The notes under the pieces were generated by a model. It searched no databases and was not told the origin of the DNA. It saw only the letters and a program-made list of their open reading frames with translations. Below, piece by piece: positions 15,755-25,518 of a stretch of 64,000 nt of DNA. Position numbers and translations under genes: made by a program. Source of the stretch: Gemmatimonadota bacterium (GTDB lineage: Bacteria > Gemmatimonadota > Gemmatimonadetes > Gemmatimonadales > Gemmatimonadaceae); contig JAJTFH010000008.1 of the NCBI GenBank assembly GCA_021298395.1, positions 35,868 to 99,867 on the forward strand, written 5' to 3'. The number at the start of each line of letters is the position of its first letter. The first letter of the stretch is position 1.

Positions 15755-16575
15755 TCGTGCGCCAGCCGATACGCGAGGTTCCGCGGTGCCCCTCGCTCCT
15801 GCAGCGCCTGCGACACCTCGCGCGCCGTGCGCCCCTCGGCACGCCACGATTCCACAAGCGATCGCAGCGCCGCCTCATCGAGCGCCACCGGCGCTCCCGC
15901 CCCGATCACGAGCACCACCTCGCCGCGCGGTGGCTGCGCCTCGGCCGCCGTCGCCACCTCGCGCACCGTCCCGCGCACCACCGTCTCGAACTGCTTGGTC
16001 AACTCACGCGCCAAGACGGCGGGGCGATCTCCAGCCCCAGCCACCTCGAGCTCCCGCAAGGTCTCCGCCGCCCGCGACGGTGCCTCATAGAGCACCGCGG
16101 TCTGCGGCGCAGCGACGATCGCCTGGATCGCCTCGGTGCGCTCGCGCCCCTTCCGCGCGAGGAAGCCGAAGAAGGTGAAGCGCTCCGCCGAGAGTCCGGA
16201 GATCACCAAGGCCGCCAGGAGCGCCGATGGACCAGGGACCGGGGAGACCGTCACCCCCGCCTCGATCGCCGCGCGCACCAAGCGGTCGCCCGGGTCGGAG
16301 AGCAGCGGCGTCCCCGCGTCGCTCACCAACGCGAAGGACTCGCCCGCGACGAGTCGCGCGACGAGTCCCGGGACCCGCGAGGCCTCATTGTGTTCGTGAT
16401 AGGCCAGGAGCGGCGTGCGGATCTCGAACCGCTCGCAGAGCCCCCGGGTGTGCCGCGTATCCTCCGCGAGGATCGCCGACACGCCACGCAGCACCTCGAC
16501 CGCCCGGGGACTCAGGTCGCCCAGATGCCCGATCGGGGTGCTGACGACGTGCAGCGTCCCCCCGCCGGCGCTCAC
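15751..16575 (-). CDS. rsmI: 16S rRNA (cytidine1402-2'-O)-methyltransferase
   Basis: RsmI adds a 2'-O-methyl group to C1402 of 16S rRNA from S-adenosylmethionine, tuning the ribosomal P site. The 274-aa protein shows the family motifs LHVVSTPIGHLGDLSPRA, AEDTRHTRGLC, LVSDAGTPLLSDPG and PVPGPSALLAALVISGL. A short C-terminal helical domain follows. Its GTG start overlaps the trxA stop as GTGA and its stop overlaps the DUF4159 start. The gene is thus translationally coupled on both sides. Confidence 0.93.
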   Translation of the reverse strand: MSAGGGTLHVVSTPIGHLGDLSPRAVEVLRGVSAILAEDTRHTRGLCERFEIRTPLLAYHEHNEASRVPGLVARLVAGESFALVSDAGTPLLSDPGDRLVRAAIEAGVTVSPVPGPSALLAALVISGLSAERFTFFGFLARKGRERTEAIQAIVAAPQTAVLYEAPSRAAETLRELEVAGAGDRPAVLARELTKQFETVVRGTVREVATAAEAQPPRGEVVLVIGAGAPVALDEAALRSLVESWRAEGRTAREVSQALQERGAPRNLAYRLAHE

Positions 16576-16898
16576 CCCAGCTGCGCGTCGAACTTCGCCG
16601 CGAGCGCCGGCTTGGGCACCGCGCCGATCACCTGATCCACCAGCGTCCCATTCTTGAAGAAGAGGAGGGTCGGGATCGACCGGACCTGGAACTTCATCGC
16701 CGTCTTCTGATTGGCGTCGACGTCGAGCTTGGTCACCTTGACCTTGCCGTCATACTCCGCCGCCAGCTGGTCGAGGATCGGGGCGATCATGCGGCAGGGG
16801 CCGCACCAGGTCGCCCAGAAATCGACGACCGCGACCCCGGCATGCTGCTCCACCTCGGTCGCAAAGGACTCATCGGTCACCACCACGGGCTTCGACAT
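16572..16898 (-). CDS. trxA: Thioredoxin
   Basis: This 108-aa cytoplasmic disulfide reductase has the redox motif WCGPC inside FWATWCGPCRMIAPIL and the cis-proline loop SIPTLLFF. The ATG at 16898 follows AGGAGA by 5 nt, a good ribosome binding site, and gives the normal family length; the upstream in-frame ATG at 16937 would add a non-conserved tail. It is the first gene of a coupled run into rsmI, DUF4159 and DUF4175. It lies 101 nt from the divergent epimerase gene. Confidence 0.95.
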   Translation of the reverse strand: MSKPVVVTDESFATEVEQHAGVAVVDFWATWCGPCRMIAPILDQLAAEYDGKVKVTKLDVDANQKTAMKFQVRSIPTLLFFKNGTLVDQVIGAVPKPALAAKFDAQLG

Positions 16899-16999
16899 CG
16901 TGTTCTCCTGTTCGGATCGGGCGACGGTGCCAACCACCGCCGCATCTCGCTAACGTTCCAGTGACCCTTCGTGCCTGCGTCGCACCCGGAGCCGCCTGA

Positions 17000-17413
17000 A
17001 TGACCACCCCTGCCACCCCTCGAGGCACCCGACTCGCTCACATCGGCATCGCCGTCGAGTCGCTTCAGGGGATCCTACCGTTCTATCAGGAACTGCTGGG
17101 CCTCCCGGAGGTCCCGCTCGACGATGCCGATGGCGCGCGCATCGTCGGATTGGCCGCGGGAGAACCGCTGGTCGAGCTCCTCGAGCCGGCCGTCGCGGAC
17201 TCCCCGATCGGGAAGTTCCTCGCCACGCGCGGCCCGGGGATCCATCACCTCTGCTTCCACGTCGACGACCTCGACGGCACCCTCGCGCGCTGCCGCGCCG
17301 CCGGGATCCGCCTGATCGATGAGACCCCGCGGATCGGCGCGGAGGGGAAGCGGATCGCGTTCCTCCATCCGAGCGCGACCGCCGGTGTCCTCATCGAACT
17401 GATGGAATATTAA
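17000..17413 (+). CDS. mce: Methylmalonyl-CoA epimerase
   Basis: This 137-aa protein has the vicinal-oxygen-chelate fold and interconverts (R)- and (S)-methylmalonyl-CoA in propionyl-CoA breakdown. Metal ligands are seen in AHIGIAV, HHLCFHVDD and the terminal LIELMEY. The GPGIHHLCFHV and AFLHPSATAGVLIEL stretches are typical of the family. No methylmalonyl-CoA mutase is nearby. The ATG follows GGAG by 9 nt. A TAACGTT element at 16951-16957 could be its -10 box. The gene ends 8 nt from the convergent lipoprotein gene. Confidence 0.92.
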   Translation: MTTPATPRGTRLAHIGIAVESLQGILPFYQELLGLPEVPLDDADGARIVGLAAGEPLVELLEPAVADSPIGKFLATRGPGIHHLCFHVDDLDGTLARCRAAGIRLIDETPRIGAEGKRIAFLHPSATAGVLIELMEY

Positions 17414-17421
17414 TGGGGACG

Positions 17422-17850
17422 TTACCGGCAGAAGGCCGCGACGGGGGCCAGCCCCACGTCTTCCACGAACCAGCGCCCGATCTTGGGGTTCAGCACCGTC
17501 GTGAAGGTGGTGCGGGCCTTGAGGTCGCCCTGCACCAGGTCCACCGGGATCAGTTGCCGTCCCCCCTGCCCCGTCTGCGGCATCCCCAGCGTCGCCTGGT
17601 CGTGGCGCAGATGGCAGATGATGATCATCGCGCGCTGCTCCACCTCGGCGGTCTTGGCTCGATCGCGGACCGGGGACTCGGCATTCCCCCACACCGAGGC
17701 GAGCCCACGCAGGTCGTTCCCGCGTGCCGCCGCCAGGAAGCCACGGACCGCAGCATCGGAGCTCTCGGCGCCGGCCACCGGCCCCGCGGGCACCGACGCG
17801 CACCCGGTGAGCCACCCCATCGTCAGCAGTATCACGAGTCGACGCACCAC
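17422..17850 (-). CDS. Small lipoprotein of unknown function
   Basis: This 142-aa protein starts with a lipoprotein signal (MVRRLVILLTMGWLTGC, lipobox LTGC with the modified Cys at residue 17). The mature part starts with a helical segment with SSDAAVRGFLAAARGNDLRG, as in small SnoaL/NTF2-like lipoproteins, and ends IGRWFVEDVGLAPVAAFCR. I do not recognise a specific role. The GTG start at 17850 follows AAGGGAG. The gene is divergent from pdxJ, with a 13-bp palindrome between them. Confidence 0.7.
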   Translation of the reverse strand: MVRRLVILLTMGWLTGCASVPAGPVAGAESSDAAVRGFLAAARGNDLRGLASVWGNAESPVRDRAKTAEVEQRAMIIICHLRHDQATLGMPQTGQGGRQLIPVDLVQGDLKARTTFTTVLNPKIGRWFVEDVGLAPVAAFCR

Positions 17851-17862
17851 GCACTCCCTTGT

Positions 17863-17875
17863 GAGAGGACCTCTC
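17863..17875. promoter_or_regulatory. Short palindrome between divergent genes
   Basis: GAGAGGACCTCTC is a perfect dyad apart from its centre base. It lies in the 32-nt gap between the lipoprotein and pdxJ starts. It could be an operator, but a chance GC-rich match is also possible. Confidence 0.25.
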
Positions 17876-17882
17876 GCGGAAG

Positions 17883-18608
17883 ATGACCCGCCAACGCCTG
17901 TACATCAACATCGATCATGTGGCGACGGTGCGGCAGGCCCGCCGTGCCGCCTACCCTGATCCCGTGCGCGCGGCCCGCCTCTGCGAAGACGCCGGTGCCG
18001 ATGGGATCACCGCGCACCTGCGCGAGGATCGCCGCCACATCCAGGATGCCGACATCGAGGGGCTCGTCGCCCAGGCGCGCACCCCGTTCAATCTCGAGGT
18101 CGCCGCCACCGACGCGATGATCGCCCTCGCGACACGGCTGCGTCCGCATCAGGTCACCCTCGTCCCCGAGAAGCGTGAGGAGGTCACCACCGAGGGGGGG
18201 CTCGACCTCTTCCACGACCCCGCGCGCCTCGAGGCGGCGATCCTCGCCCTACGCGCGGCGACCGTGCGCACCTCGCTCTTCATCGATCCCGACGCGCGGC
18301 AGGTCGAGCGCGCGGCCGCCCTCCGCGTCGAGGCGATCGAGCTGCACACCGGGCGCTACTGCGAGGAGCCGGGCCATACCCCGCACCTCACCGCGCTTCG
18401 CGCCGCGGCGGCCCACGCCGCCTCGTTGGGACTCGCGGTGCATGCCGGTCACGGCCTCACCCTCACGAACGTCGGCCCCGTCGCCGCCATCCCCGAGTGC
18501 GAGGAGCTCAACATCGGCCATGCGATCATCGCGGACGCGATCTTCGTCGGCCTCCCGGAGGCGGTGCACCGGATGCGCGCCGCGATGGACGCGGCCCGCC
18601 GTGGCTGA
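17883..18608 (+). CDS. pdxJ: Pyridoxine 5'-phosphate synthase
   Basis: PdxJ joins 1-deoxyxylulose 5-phosphate with 3-amino-2-oxopropyl phosphate to make pyridoxine 5'-phosphate (the DXP-dependent vitamin B6 route). The 241-aa TIM barrel shows YINIDHVATVRQARRAAYPD, GADGITAHLREDRRHIQD, VTLVPEKREEVTTEGG and HAGHGLTLTNV, which hold the phosphate- and substrate-binding residues. The next small gene starts inside its last codons. pdxA is not in the window. Confidence 0.96.
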   Translation: MTRQRLYINIDHVATVRQARRAAYPDPVRAARLCEDAGADGITAHLREDRRHIQDADIEGLVAQARTPFNLEVAATDAMIALATRLRPHQVTLVPEKREEVTTEGGLDLFHDPARLEAAILALRAATVRTSLFIDPDARQVERAAALRVEAIELHTGRYCEEPGHTPHLTALRAAAAHAASLGLAVHAGHGLTLTNVGPVAAIPECEELNIGHAIIADAIFVGLPEAVHRMRAAMDAARRG

Positions 18609-18927
18609 GCGTCGCGCCGTCGGGGGGGGACTCTCCGGCGCGGGACTCCGCGACCTCCTCTCCTCGGGGATCGCCGGTCTCGAGTCGGTGCCCGCCGCGC
18701 GAGCCGAATCGCCACGCCCGGCGGCCCCCGCTGGTGATACCCGTCGTGCGCCCGAGGCCAGACCGGTCTCGGGCCCGCCCCCGATCGACCACTTCCTCTA
18801 TCGCGGACCCGCGGCCCTTGCCGCCGCCCGTCGGCTCGCCGCCCGCCTCGCGCAAACCACGCACCCGCCCGACCCCACCGAGCTCGACGAGCTCCACGAC
18901 CTCCTCCGTCTCGCCGGCGAGGACTGA
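18601..18927 (+). CDS. Small hypothetical protein
   Basis: This 108-aa protein starts with a GTG that overlaps the end of pdxJ by 8 nt and ends 4 nt before the next gene. I do not recognise it. The first half is Pro/Ala/Arg-rich and probably disordered; the second half, starting PPPIDHFLYRGPAALAAARR, looks like a helical pair and ends with an acidic ELDELHDLLRLAGED helix. The tight packing on both sides argues that it is a real gene. Confidence 0.5.
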   Translation: MAERRAVGGGLSGAGLRDLLSSGIAGLESVPAARAESPRPAAPAGDTRRAPEARPVSGPPPIDHFLYRGPAALAAARRLAARLAQTTHPPDPTELDELHDLLRLAGED

Positions 18928-18931
18928 CCCG

Positions 18932-19942
18932 ATGCGCATCGGCTGGCGCGGCATCCTCGGCATCGCCTTGAGCGGCCTTCTGCTCTGGCTCACCCTCCGG
19001 GATGTGGACCTCGCGGAGGTCGTCACCATCCTCCGCACCTCGAGCCTCGGGCTCTGGCTCGCCTGTACCGTCGTCGCGACCGCGATCTTCCCGCTCCGCG
19101 CCCGCCGGTGGCAGGCGATCCTCGCGCCGATCGCCCCGCGCGTCCCCGTCACCCCGCTCTGGCATGCGACCGCGATCGGGATGATGGTGAACAACGTGGT
19201 CCCCGCGCGCGCCGGGGAGATGGCCCGCGCCTTCGCCATCAGCCGCGCACGCCCCGAGATCCCATTCCCCGCCGCCTTGGGCTCGCTGGTCGTCGATCGG
19301 CTCTTCGACGGCACGGTGGTCCTCGGATTGATGCTCCTCGCGACCCTCGACCCACGGTTCCCCGCCGACGCCACGATCCTCGGATGGACGGCGGGGCGCA
19401 TCGCGCTCGGCGCCGGTGCCATCCTTGCCATCGTTCTCGCGGGGATCGTCGTCCTCCTCTTCGCCCCCGATCTCGTCACGCGTAGCATCGGCGGCACGAT
19501 CGGTCGACTCGCCCCTCGCATCGGCGAGCGACTCCAGCACCTCGTCACCGCCTTCACCGCCGGCGTGGCGGTCCTCCGCTCCCCGGCCCTCATGATCGAG
19601 GTGCTCTGGTGGACGCTGCTCCATTGGCTCACCAACGCCGCCGCCTTCTGGCTCGGCTGCCTGGCGATCGGCCTCGATGCACCATTCAGCGCGAGCCTCT
19701 TTCTCCAGGGGATCATCGCCATCGGGGTCGCGATCCCCTCCTCGCCCGGCTTCTTCGGCTTCTTCGAGGCGGCGGGTAAGGCGGGGCTCGGGCTCTACGG
19801 GGTGCCGAGCGACCTCGCGGTGAGCTGGGCGATCGGGTTCCACCTGCTCTCCTTCGTCCCCATCACCCTGCTCGGCGCCTGGTACTTCGTCCGCCAGCAT
19901 CTGCATTTCCGCGATATGACCGCTGCCGGAGACGCCGCATGA
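18932..19942 (+). CDS. Flippase-like membrane protein (UPF0104/LPG synthase TM family)
   Basis: This 336-aa integral membrane protein has about eight hydrophobic segments and the family motifs NNVVPARAGEMARA (about residues 88-101) and ASLVVDRLFDG-like GSLVVDRLFDG, followed later by IPSSPGFFGFFEAAG. Members of this family (YbhN, AglD, the MprF membrane part) are thought to move lipid-linked substrates or lipids across the membrane. The substrate here is unknown. The ATG start is 4 nt after the small upstream gene, and the stop overlaps the ispE start as ATGA. Confidence 0.82.
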   Translation: MRIGWRGILGIALSGLLLWLTLRDVDLAEVVTILRTSSLGLWLACTVVATAIFPLRARRWQAILAPIAPRVPVTPLWHATAIGMMVNNVVPARAGEMARAFAISRARPEIPFPAALGSLVVDRLFDGTVVLGLMLLATLDPRFPADATILGWTAGRIALGAGAILAIVLAGIVVLLFAPDLVTRSIGGTIGRLAPRIGERLQHLVTAFTAGVAVLRSPALMIEVLWWTLLHWLTNAAAFWLGCLAIGLDAPFSASLFLQGIIAIGVAIPSSPGFFGFFEAAGKAGLGLYGVPSDLAVSWAIGFHLLSFVPITLLGAWYFVRQHLHFRDMTAAGDAA

Positions 19943-20823
19943 CCACAGGCACCGCCGCCCGCGTCGACGCGCAGGCGAAGATCAACCTCTCGCTGCGCAT
20001 CCTCGCGCGGGAGACCACCGGCTTTCATCAGCTCGAGACCCTCTTCGCCCGCATCGACCTCGCCGACACCGTCGAGGTCGCGCTCGACACCAGCCAGCGG
20101 GACATCGTGGTCGAGGGGGCCGACGTGGGGCCGCCGGAACAGAACCTCGCGTATCGCGCCGCGGTGGGCTTCATCACGGCGACGCGATGGGAGACGGGGT
20201 TCCGTATCCGCATCGTGAAGCGGATCCCAGTCGGTGGGGGGCTCGGCGGCGGCAGTGCCGATGCCGGCGGCGTCTTGCGGATCCTGAACACCTTGGCCCC
20301 GCGGCCCCTCTCCCCCGCGGCGATGATGACGCTCGCCGTCCGGCTCGGCGCCGACATCCCCTTCCTCACCGTCGAGGCCCCGGCGGCCTTGGCCTGGGGA
20401 CGCGGGGAGCGGATGCTCGCCCTCCCACCCCTGCCACCTAGAGATCTGGTCCTCGTGGTCCCCCCCTTCGGGGTGAACACCGCCGAGGCGTTCGGGTGGG
20501 TGGCGGCGCAGCGCGAGGGCCGGCCCATCATCGCCCCCGCCCCGTTGGTCGCGGACGATCTCACCCGCTGGGAGCGGATCGCTCGTCTCGCGGACAACGA
20601 CTTCGAGCCGGTGGTGGTCGAGCATCACCCGGCGATCGGGAACTGTCTCTGGGCGCTCCGGGTCTCCGGAGCCCTGATCGCTCGCCTCAGTGGGTCGGGA
20701 TCGACCGTGTACGGGGTCTTCGATGGGGGGGCCCCCGCCACCCTCCCGGGGCTCCCCGACGGGACGCGGATCATCCACTCGGGCTTCGCGACGCGGGTGG
20801 CCCCCGTGGAGCGACTCGGCTAG
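19939..20823 (+). CDS. ispE: 4-diphosphocytidyl-2-C-methyl-D-erythritol kinase
   Basis: IspE phosphorylates CDP-methylerythritol with ATP in the non-mevalonate isoprenoid pathway. The 294-aa GHMP kinase shows the family start AQAKINLSLRILARE, the phosphate loop VGGGLGGGSADAG and the late motif ARLSGSGSTVYGVF. The start overlaps the flippase-like gene as ATGA. The TAG stop is the first half of a TAGCTT hexamer that looks like the -10 box of tRNA-Gln. Confidence 0.95.
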   Translation: MTTGTAARVDAQAKINLSLRILARETTGFHQLETLFARIDLADTVEVALDTSQRDIVVEGADVGPPEQNLAYRAAVGFITATRWETGFRIRIVKRIPVGGGLGGGSADAGGVLRILNTLAPRPLSPAAMMTLAVRLGADIPFLTVEAPAALAWGRGERMLALPPLPPRDLVLVVPPFGVNTAEAFGWVAAQREGRPIIAPAPLVADDLTRWERIARLADNDFEPVVVEHHPAIGNCLWALRVSGALIARLSGSGSTVYGVFDGGAPATLPGLPDGTRIIHSGFATRVAPVERLG

Positions 20824-20826
20824 CTT
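20821..20826 (+). promoter_or_regulatory. -10 box of tRNA-Gln formed by the ispE stop codon
   Basis: TAGCTT lies 14 nt upstream of the tRNA-Gln 5' end, so transcription would start about 8 nt before the mature tRNA. The TAG is also the ispE stop codon. A clear -35 box is not seen. Confidence 0.45.
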
Positions 20827-20840
20827 CCTCGAGTCCCTGC

Positions 20841-20911
20841 TGCCCCTTCGTCCAATGGCAGGACATCGCACTTTGGATGCGAGAATGGTGGTTCGAATCC
20901 ACCAGGGGCAA
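20841..20911 (+). tRNA. tRNA-Gln (anticodon TTG)
   Basis: The acceptor arms TGCCCCT and AGGGGCA, the anticodon arm TCGCA-CTTTGGA-TGCGA (anticodon TTG) and the T arm TGGTG-GTTCGAATC-CACCA give a normal cloverleaf. The discriminator is A at 20911 and CCA is not encoded. The 140 nt after it hold no gene. Confidence 0.93.
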
Positions 20912-20971
20912 CTCGGGGCGCCATCGGCACTTGCGCCCCCTTCCCCCCTGTCGCACCGGCCCCGGTTCTCC

Positions 20972-20977
20972 TAGCTT
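20972..20977 (+). promoter_or_regulatory. Putative -10 box upstream of prs
   Basis: TAGCTT lies 74 nt before the prs start and matches the hexamer found at tRNA-Gln and rsfS. It would give a leader of about 68 nt. No good -35 box is seen. Confidence 0.3.
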
Positions 20978-21051
20978 TCGGGGCTGTCGTTGGACGGGGT
21001 CGTCCGCCTCTGGGCGGTCCCGCACCGCCCCACCTCGCTCGGACCTCGCGC

Positions 21052-22005
21052 ATGGACGGTCTCTCGGTCCCCCTGACAGGCTTCCGCGTCCTCACCGGCA
21101 CGGCCAATCGGCCGCTCGCCGAGGAGATCGCCCGGTCGCTCGGCACCGAGCTCTGCCGCACCAATGTCACACGGTTCGCCGATGGAGAGGTCTTCGTCCG
21201 GCTCGATGAGAACGTCCGCGGCGCGGATGTCTTCATCGTCCAGCCGACGAACCCGCCGGCCGAGAACATCATGGAGCTCCTGCTCCTGGTGGACGCGGCG
21301 CGACGGGCCTCGGCAGCGCGCATCACCGTGGTGCTCCCGTACTACGGCTATGCGCGGCAGGACCGCAAGGATCAGCCGCGCGTCGCGATCGGCGCCAAGC
21401 TGATGGCGAACATGATCATGCGCTCCGGCGCGGACCGGGTGCTGGGGCTCGACTTCCACCAGCACCAGCTGCAGGGGTTCTTCGACATCCCCGTCGATCA
21501 CCTCTACGCGGCCCCGGTCTTCACGGCGCATTACCGGAAGAAGAACCTGGTCGACCCCGTCGTGGTCGCCCCGGATGTCGGCTCGGCGAAGATGGCGCGT
21601 GGGTTCGCGAAGCGGCTGAACGCCTCGCTCGCCATCATCGACAAGCGGCGTCCGGCAGCGAACGTGTCGGAGGTCGTGAACGTGGTCGGTGAGGTGGAGG
21701 GGAAGGATTGTCTCCTCGCCGACGACATGATCGATACGGCGGGGACGGTGAGCGAGGCGGCGCGGGCGCTCAAGAAGCTGGGCGCGCGGGACATCTACGT
21801 CTGCGCGACACACGGCTTGCTGAGCGGCCCCGCGGTGCAGCGCCTCTCCGAGGCGCCGATCACCGAGGTGGCGATCACCGATTCGGTGGCGCTCGCCCCG
21901 GAGAAGCGGTTCCCTGCGCTGACGGTGCTCTCCGTCGGCGAGTTGTTGGCGAAGGCGATCCGCTTCACGCACGCGGATCAGTCGGTCTCGTCACTCTTCG
22001 AGTGA
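21052..22005 (+). CDS. prs: Ribose-phosphate pyrophosphokinase
   Basis: This enzyme makes PRPP from ribose 5-phosphate and ATP for nucleotide, histidine and tryptophan synthesis. The 317-aa length is normal. Visible motifs are FADGEVFVRL, VLPYYGYARQDRK in the catalytic region and the PRPP-binding loop LLADDMIDTAGTVS near residue 220. It sits in the common order ispE-prs-ctc-pth, although a tRNA gene separates it from ispE here. Confidence 0.96.
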   Translation: MDGLSVPLTGFRVLTGTANRPLAEEIARSLGTELCRTNVTRFADGEVFVRLDENVRGADVFIVQPTNPPAENIMELLLLVDAARRASAARITVVLPYYGYARQDRKDQPRVAIGAKLMANMIMRSGADRVLGLDFHQHQLQGFFDIPVDHLYAAPVFTAHYRKKNLVDPVVVAPDVGSAKMARGFAKRLNASLAIIDKRRPAANVSEVVNVVGEVEGKDCLLADDMIDTAGTVSEAARALKKLGARDIYVCATHGLLSGPAVQRLSEAPITEVAITDSVALAPEKRFPALTVLSVGELLAKAIRFTHADQSVSSLFE

Positions 22006-22101
22006 CGCGGTAGGACCCTTTTTCATCCCGTTGGCGCGCCGCCGGGCCGGAGATACCGGGCACCCACGTCGCGCGCCACAGTGCAGCAGAGGTCACGTTC
22101 C

Positions 22102-22752
22102 ATGGCAACCGTTCCCTTCTCCGCCACCACCCGTGGCACCACCGGCAAGGGCGTCGCGCGCAAGCTCCGCGCCGCCGGCCAGGTCCCCGCGGTCATCTAC
22201 GGGCACGCGCGGCAGCCCCAGCCCCTCGCGCTGGATCACCACGCGCTCACGCTCTTCCTCGAGAAGCACCCGTACCAGAGCACGGTGATCGCGCTCAACG
22301 TCGACGGCACCTCGAGCAACACGCTCATCCGCGAGGTGCAGCGTCACCCGTACAAGAAGCAGATCCTGCATGTCGACTTCCAGGAGCTCGTCGCGGGTGA
22401 GACGGTCACCGTCCCCGTGCCGCTCCACTTCGTCGGCACGCCGGAGGGCGTCCGCCTCAGCGGCGGCATGCTCGACCAGATCCTGCATGAGCTCGAGCTC
22501 GATTGCGATCCGACGAACATCCCGGGCCACATCAACGTCGATGTCACCGCACTCACGATCGGTCACTCGATCCACGCGGGTGAGATCGCCCTGCCGGCCG
22601 GCGTCACGCTCCGCTCGAACCCCGACGCCACCGTCTGCGTCTGCGCGGCGCCGCGTGTCGAGGCCGAGGCGGCCCCGGCCGAGGGGGCATCGACGTCGGA
22701 GCCGGAGCTGATCCGCAAGGCGAAGGCCGACGAAGAGGCCGAGGCCAAGTAA
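22102..22752 (+). CDS. rplY: 50S ribosomal protein bL25 (Ctc form)
   Basis: The 216-aa protein has an L25 domain that binds 5S rRNA (KLRAAGQVPAVIYGH, VQRHPYKKQILHVDFQEL) and the C-terminal beta domain of the longer Ctc/TL5 form (HINVDVTALTIGHSIHAGEI). An acidic low-complexity tail follows. I chose the ATG at 22102 because AGAGGT lies 8 nt upstream; a GTG at 22081 is also in frame. It sits between prs and pth. Confidence 0.93.
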   Translation: MATVPFSATTRGTTGKGVARKLRAAGQVPAVIYGHARQPQPLALDHHALTLFLEKHPYQSTVIALNVDGTSSNTLIREVQRHPYKKQILHVDFQELVAGETVTVPVPLHFVGTPEGVRLSGGMLDQILHELELDCDPTNIPGHINVDVTALTIGHSIHAGEIALPAGVTLRSNPDATVCVCAAPRVEAEAAPAEGASTSEPELIRKAKADEEAEAK

Positions 22753-22785
22753 CCCGTCCGGCGTCCGGGACCACCGAGTCCGTCG

Positions 22786-23358
22786 ATGAAGGTCATCCTC
22801 GGGCTCGGGAACCCCGGCGCGGAGTATGCGGAGACGCGGCACAACGTCGGATGGTGGGTCCTCGACCATCTGGCGGAGGTCTGGCGGTTCGAGGGTTGGC
22901 GCAAGGATGGCGAGGCGCTGACCAGCACGGGACGCATCGGCACCACCACGGTGCGCCTCGTCAAACCGCAGACCTTCATGAATCTGTCAGGTCGGGTGTT
23001 GACCCCCTGGCTCCGGCGCCCCTTCTGGGCCGCGGCCACCGACCTGGTGGTGATCTCCGATGAGGTGCAGTTGCCGGTGGGGACCTTCCGCTTCGGCGCG
23101 AAGGGCTCCGCCGGTGGTCACAACGGGCTCAAGAGCATCGAGCAGGCGCTCACGAGCCAGGACTACCCCCGACTCCGCATCGGGGTCGGGCCGAACGATC
23201 CGCAGCGCCGCATCGGCGACCTCGCCGACTATGTGCTCGGACGGTTCGGGAAGGACGAGGGCGCCGAGGTCCGCGCGCTCTTGCCGACGCTGGAGGAGGG
23301 GCTTCGGGTCTGGACGACCGAGGGGATCCTCTCCGTCATGAATCGCTTGAATCGCTAG
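22786..23358 (+). CDS. pth: Peptidyl-tRNA hydrolase
   Basis: Pth releases peptidyl-tRNA that has dropped off ribosomes so that the tRNA can be reused. The 190-aa protein shows [20 protein letters not shown] with the catalytic His in RHN, the [10 protein letters not shown] loop and [13 protein letters not shown]. The usual Asp of the active site is kept in [10 protein letters not shown]. It follows bL25 by 33 nt and is probably in the same operon. Confidence 0.95.
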   Translation: MKVILGLGNPGAEYAETRHNVGWWVLDHLAEVWRFEGWRKDGEALTSTGRIGTTTVRLVKPQTFMNLSGRVLTPWLRRPFWAAATDLVVISDEVQLPVGTFRFGAKGSAGGHNGLKSIEQALTSQDYPRLRIGVGPNDPQRRIGDLADYVLGRFGKDEGAEVRALLPTLEEGLRVWTTEGILSVMNRLNR

Positions 23359-23383
23359 TCCCTCACCTCTCACCCCACCCCCC

Positions 23384-25435
<2,052 letters not shown>

Positions 25436-25450
25436 TGTCGTAAGCCCCAG

Positions 25451-25488
25451 CGACGGCGGGGGAGGCCCTCGGGTCTCCCCCGCCGTCG
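25451..25488 (+). terminator. Strong hairpin after hppA
   Basis: A perfect 14-bp stem (25451-25464 with 25475-25488) closes a 10-nt loop, 15 nt after the hppA stop. Only TGTCT follows rather than a T run, so termination may not rely on a U tract. Confidence 0.7.
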
Positions 25489-25518
25489 TGTCTCGGCCCT
25501 CCCCATCTCCCGCGTCCC

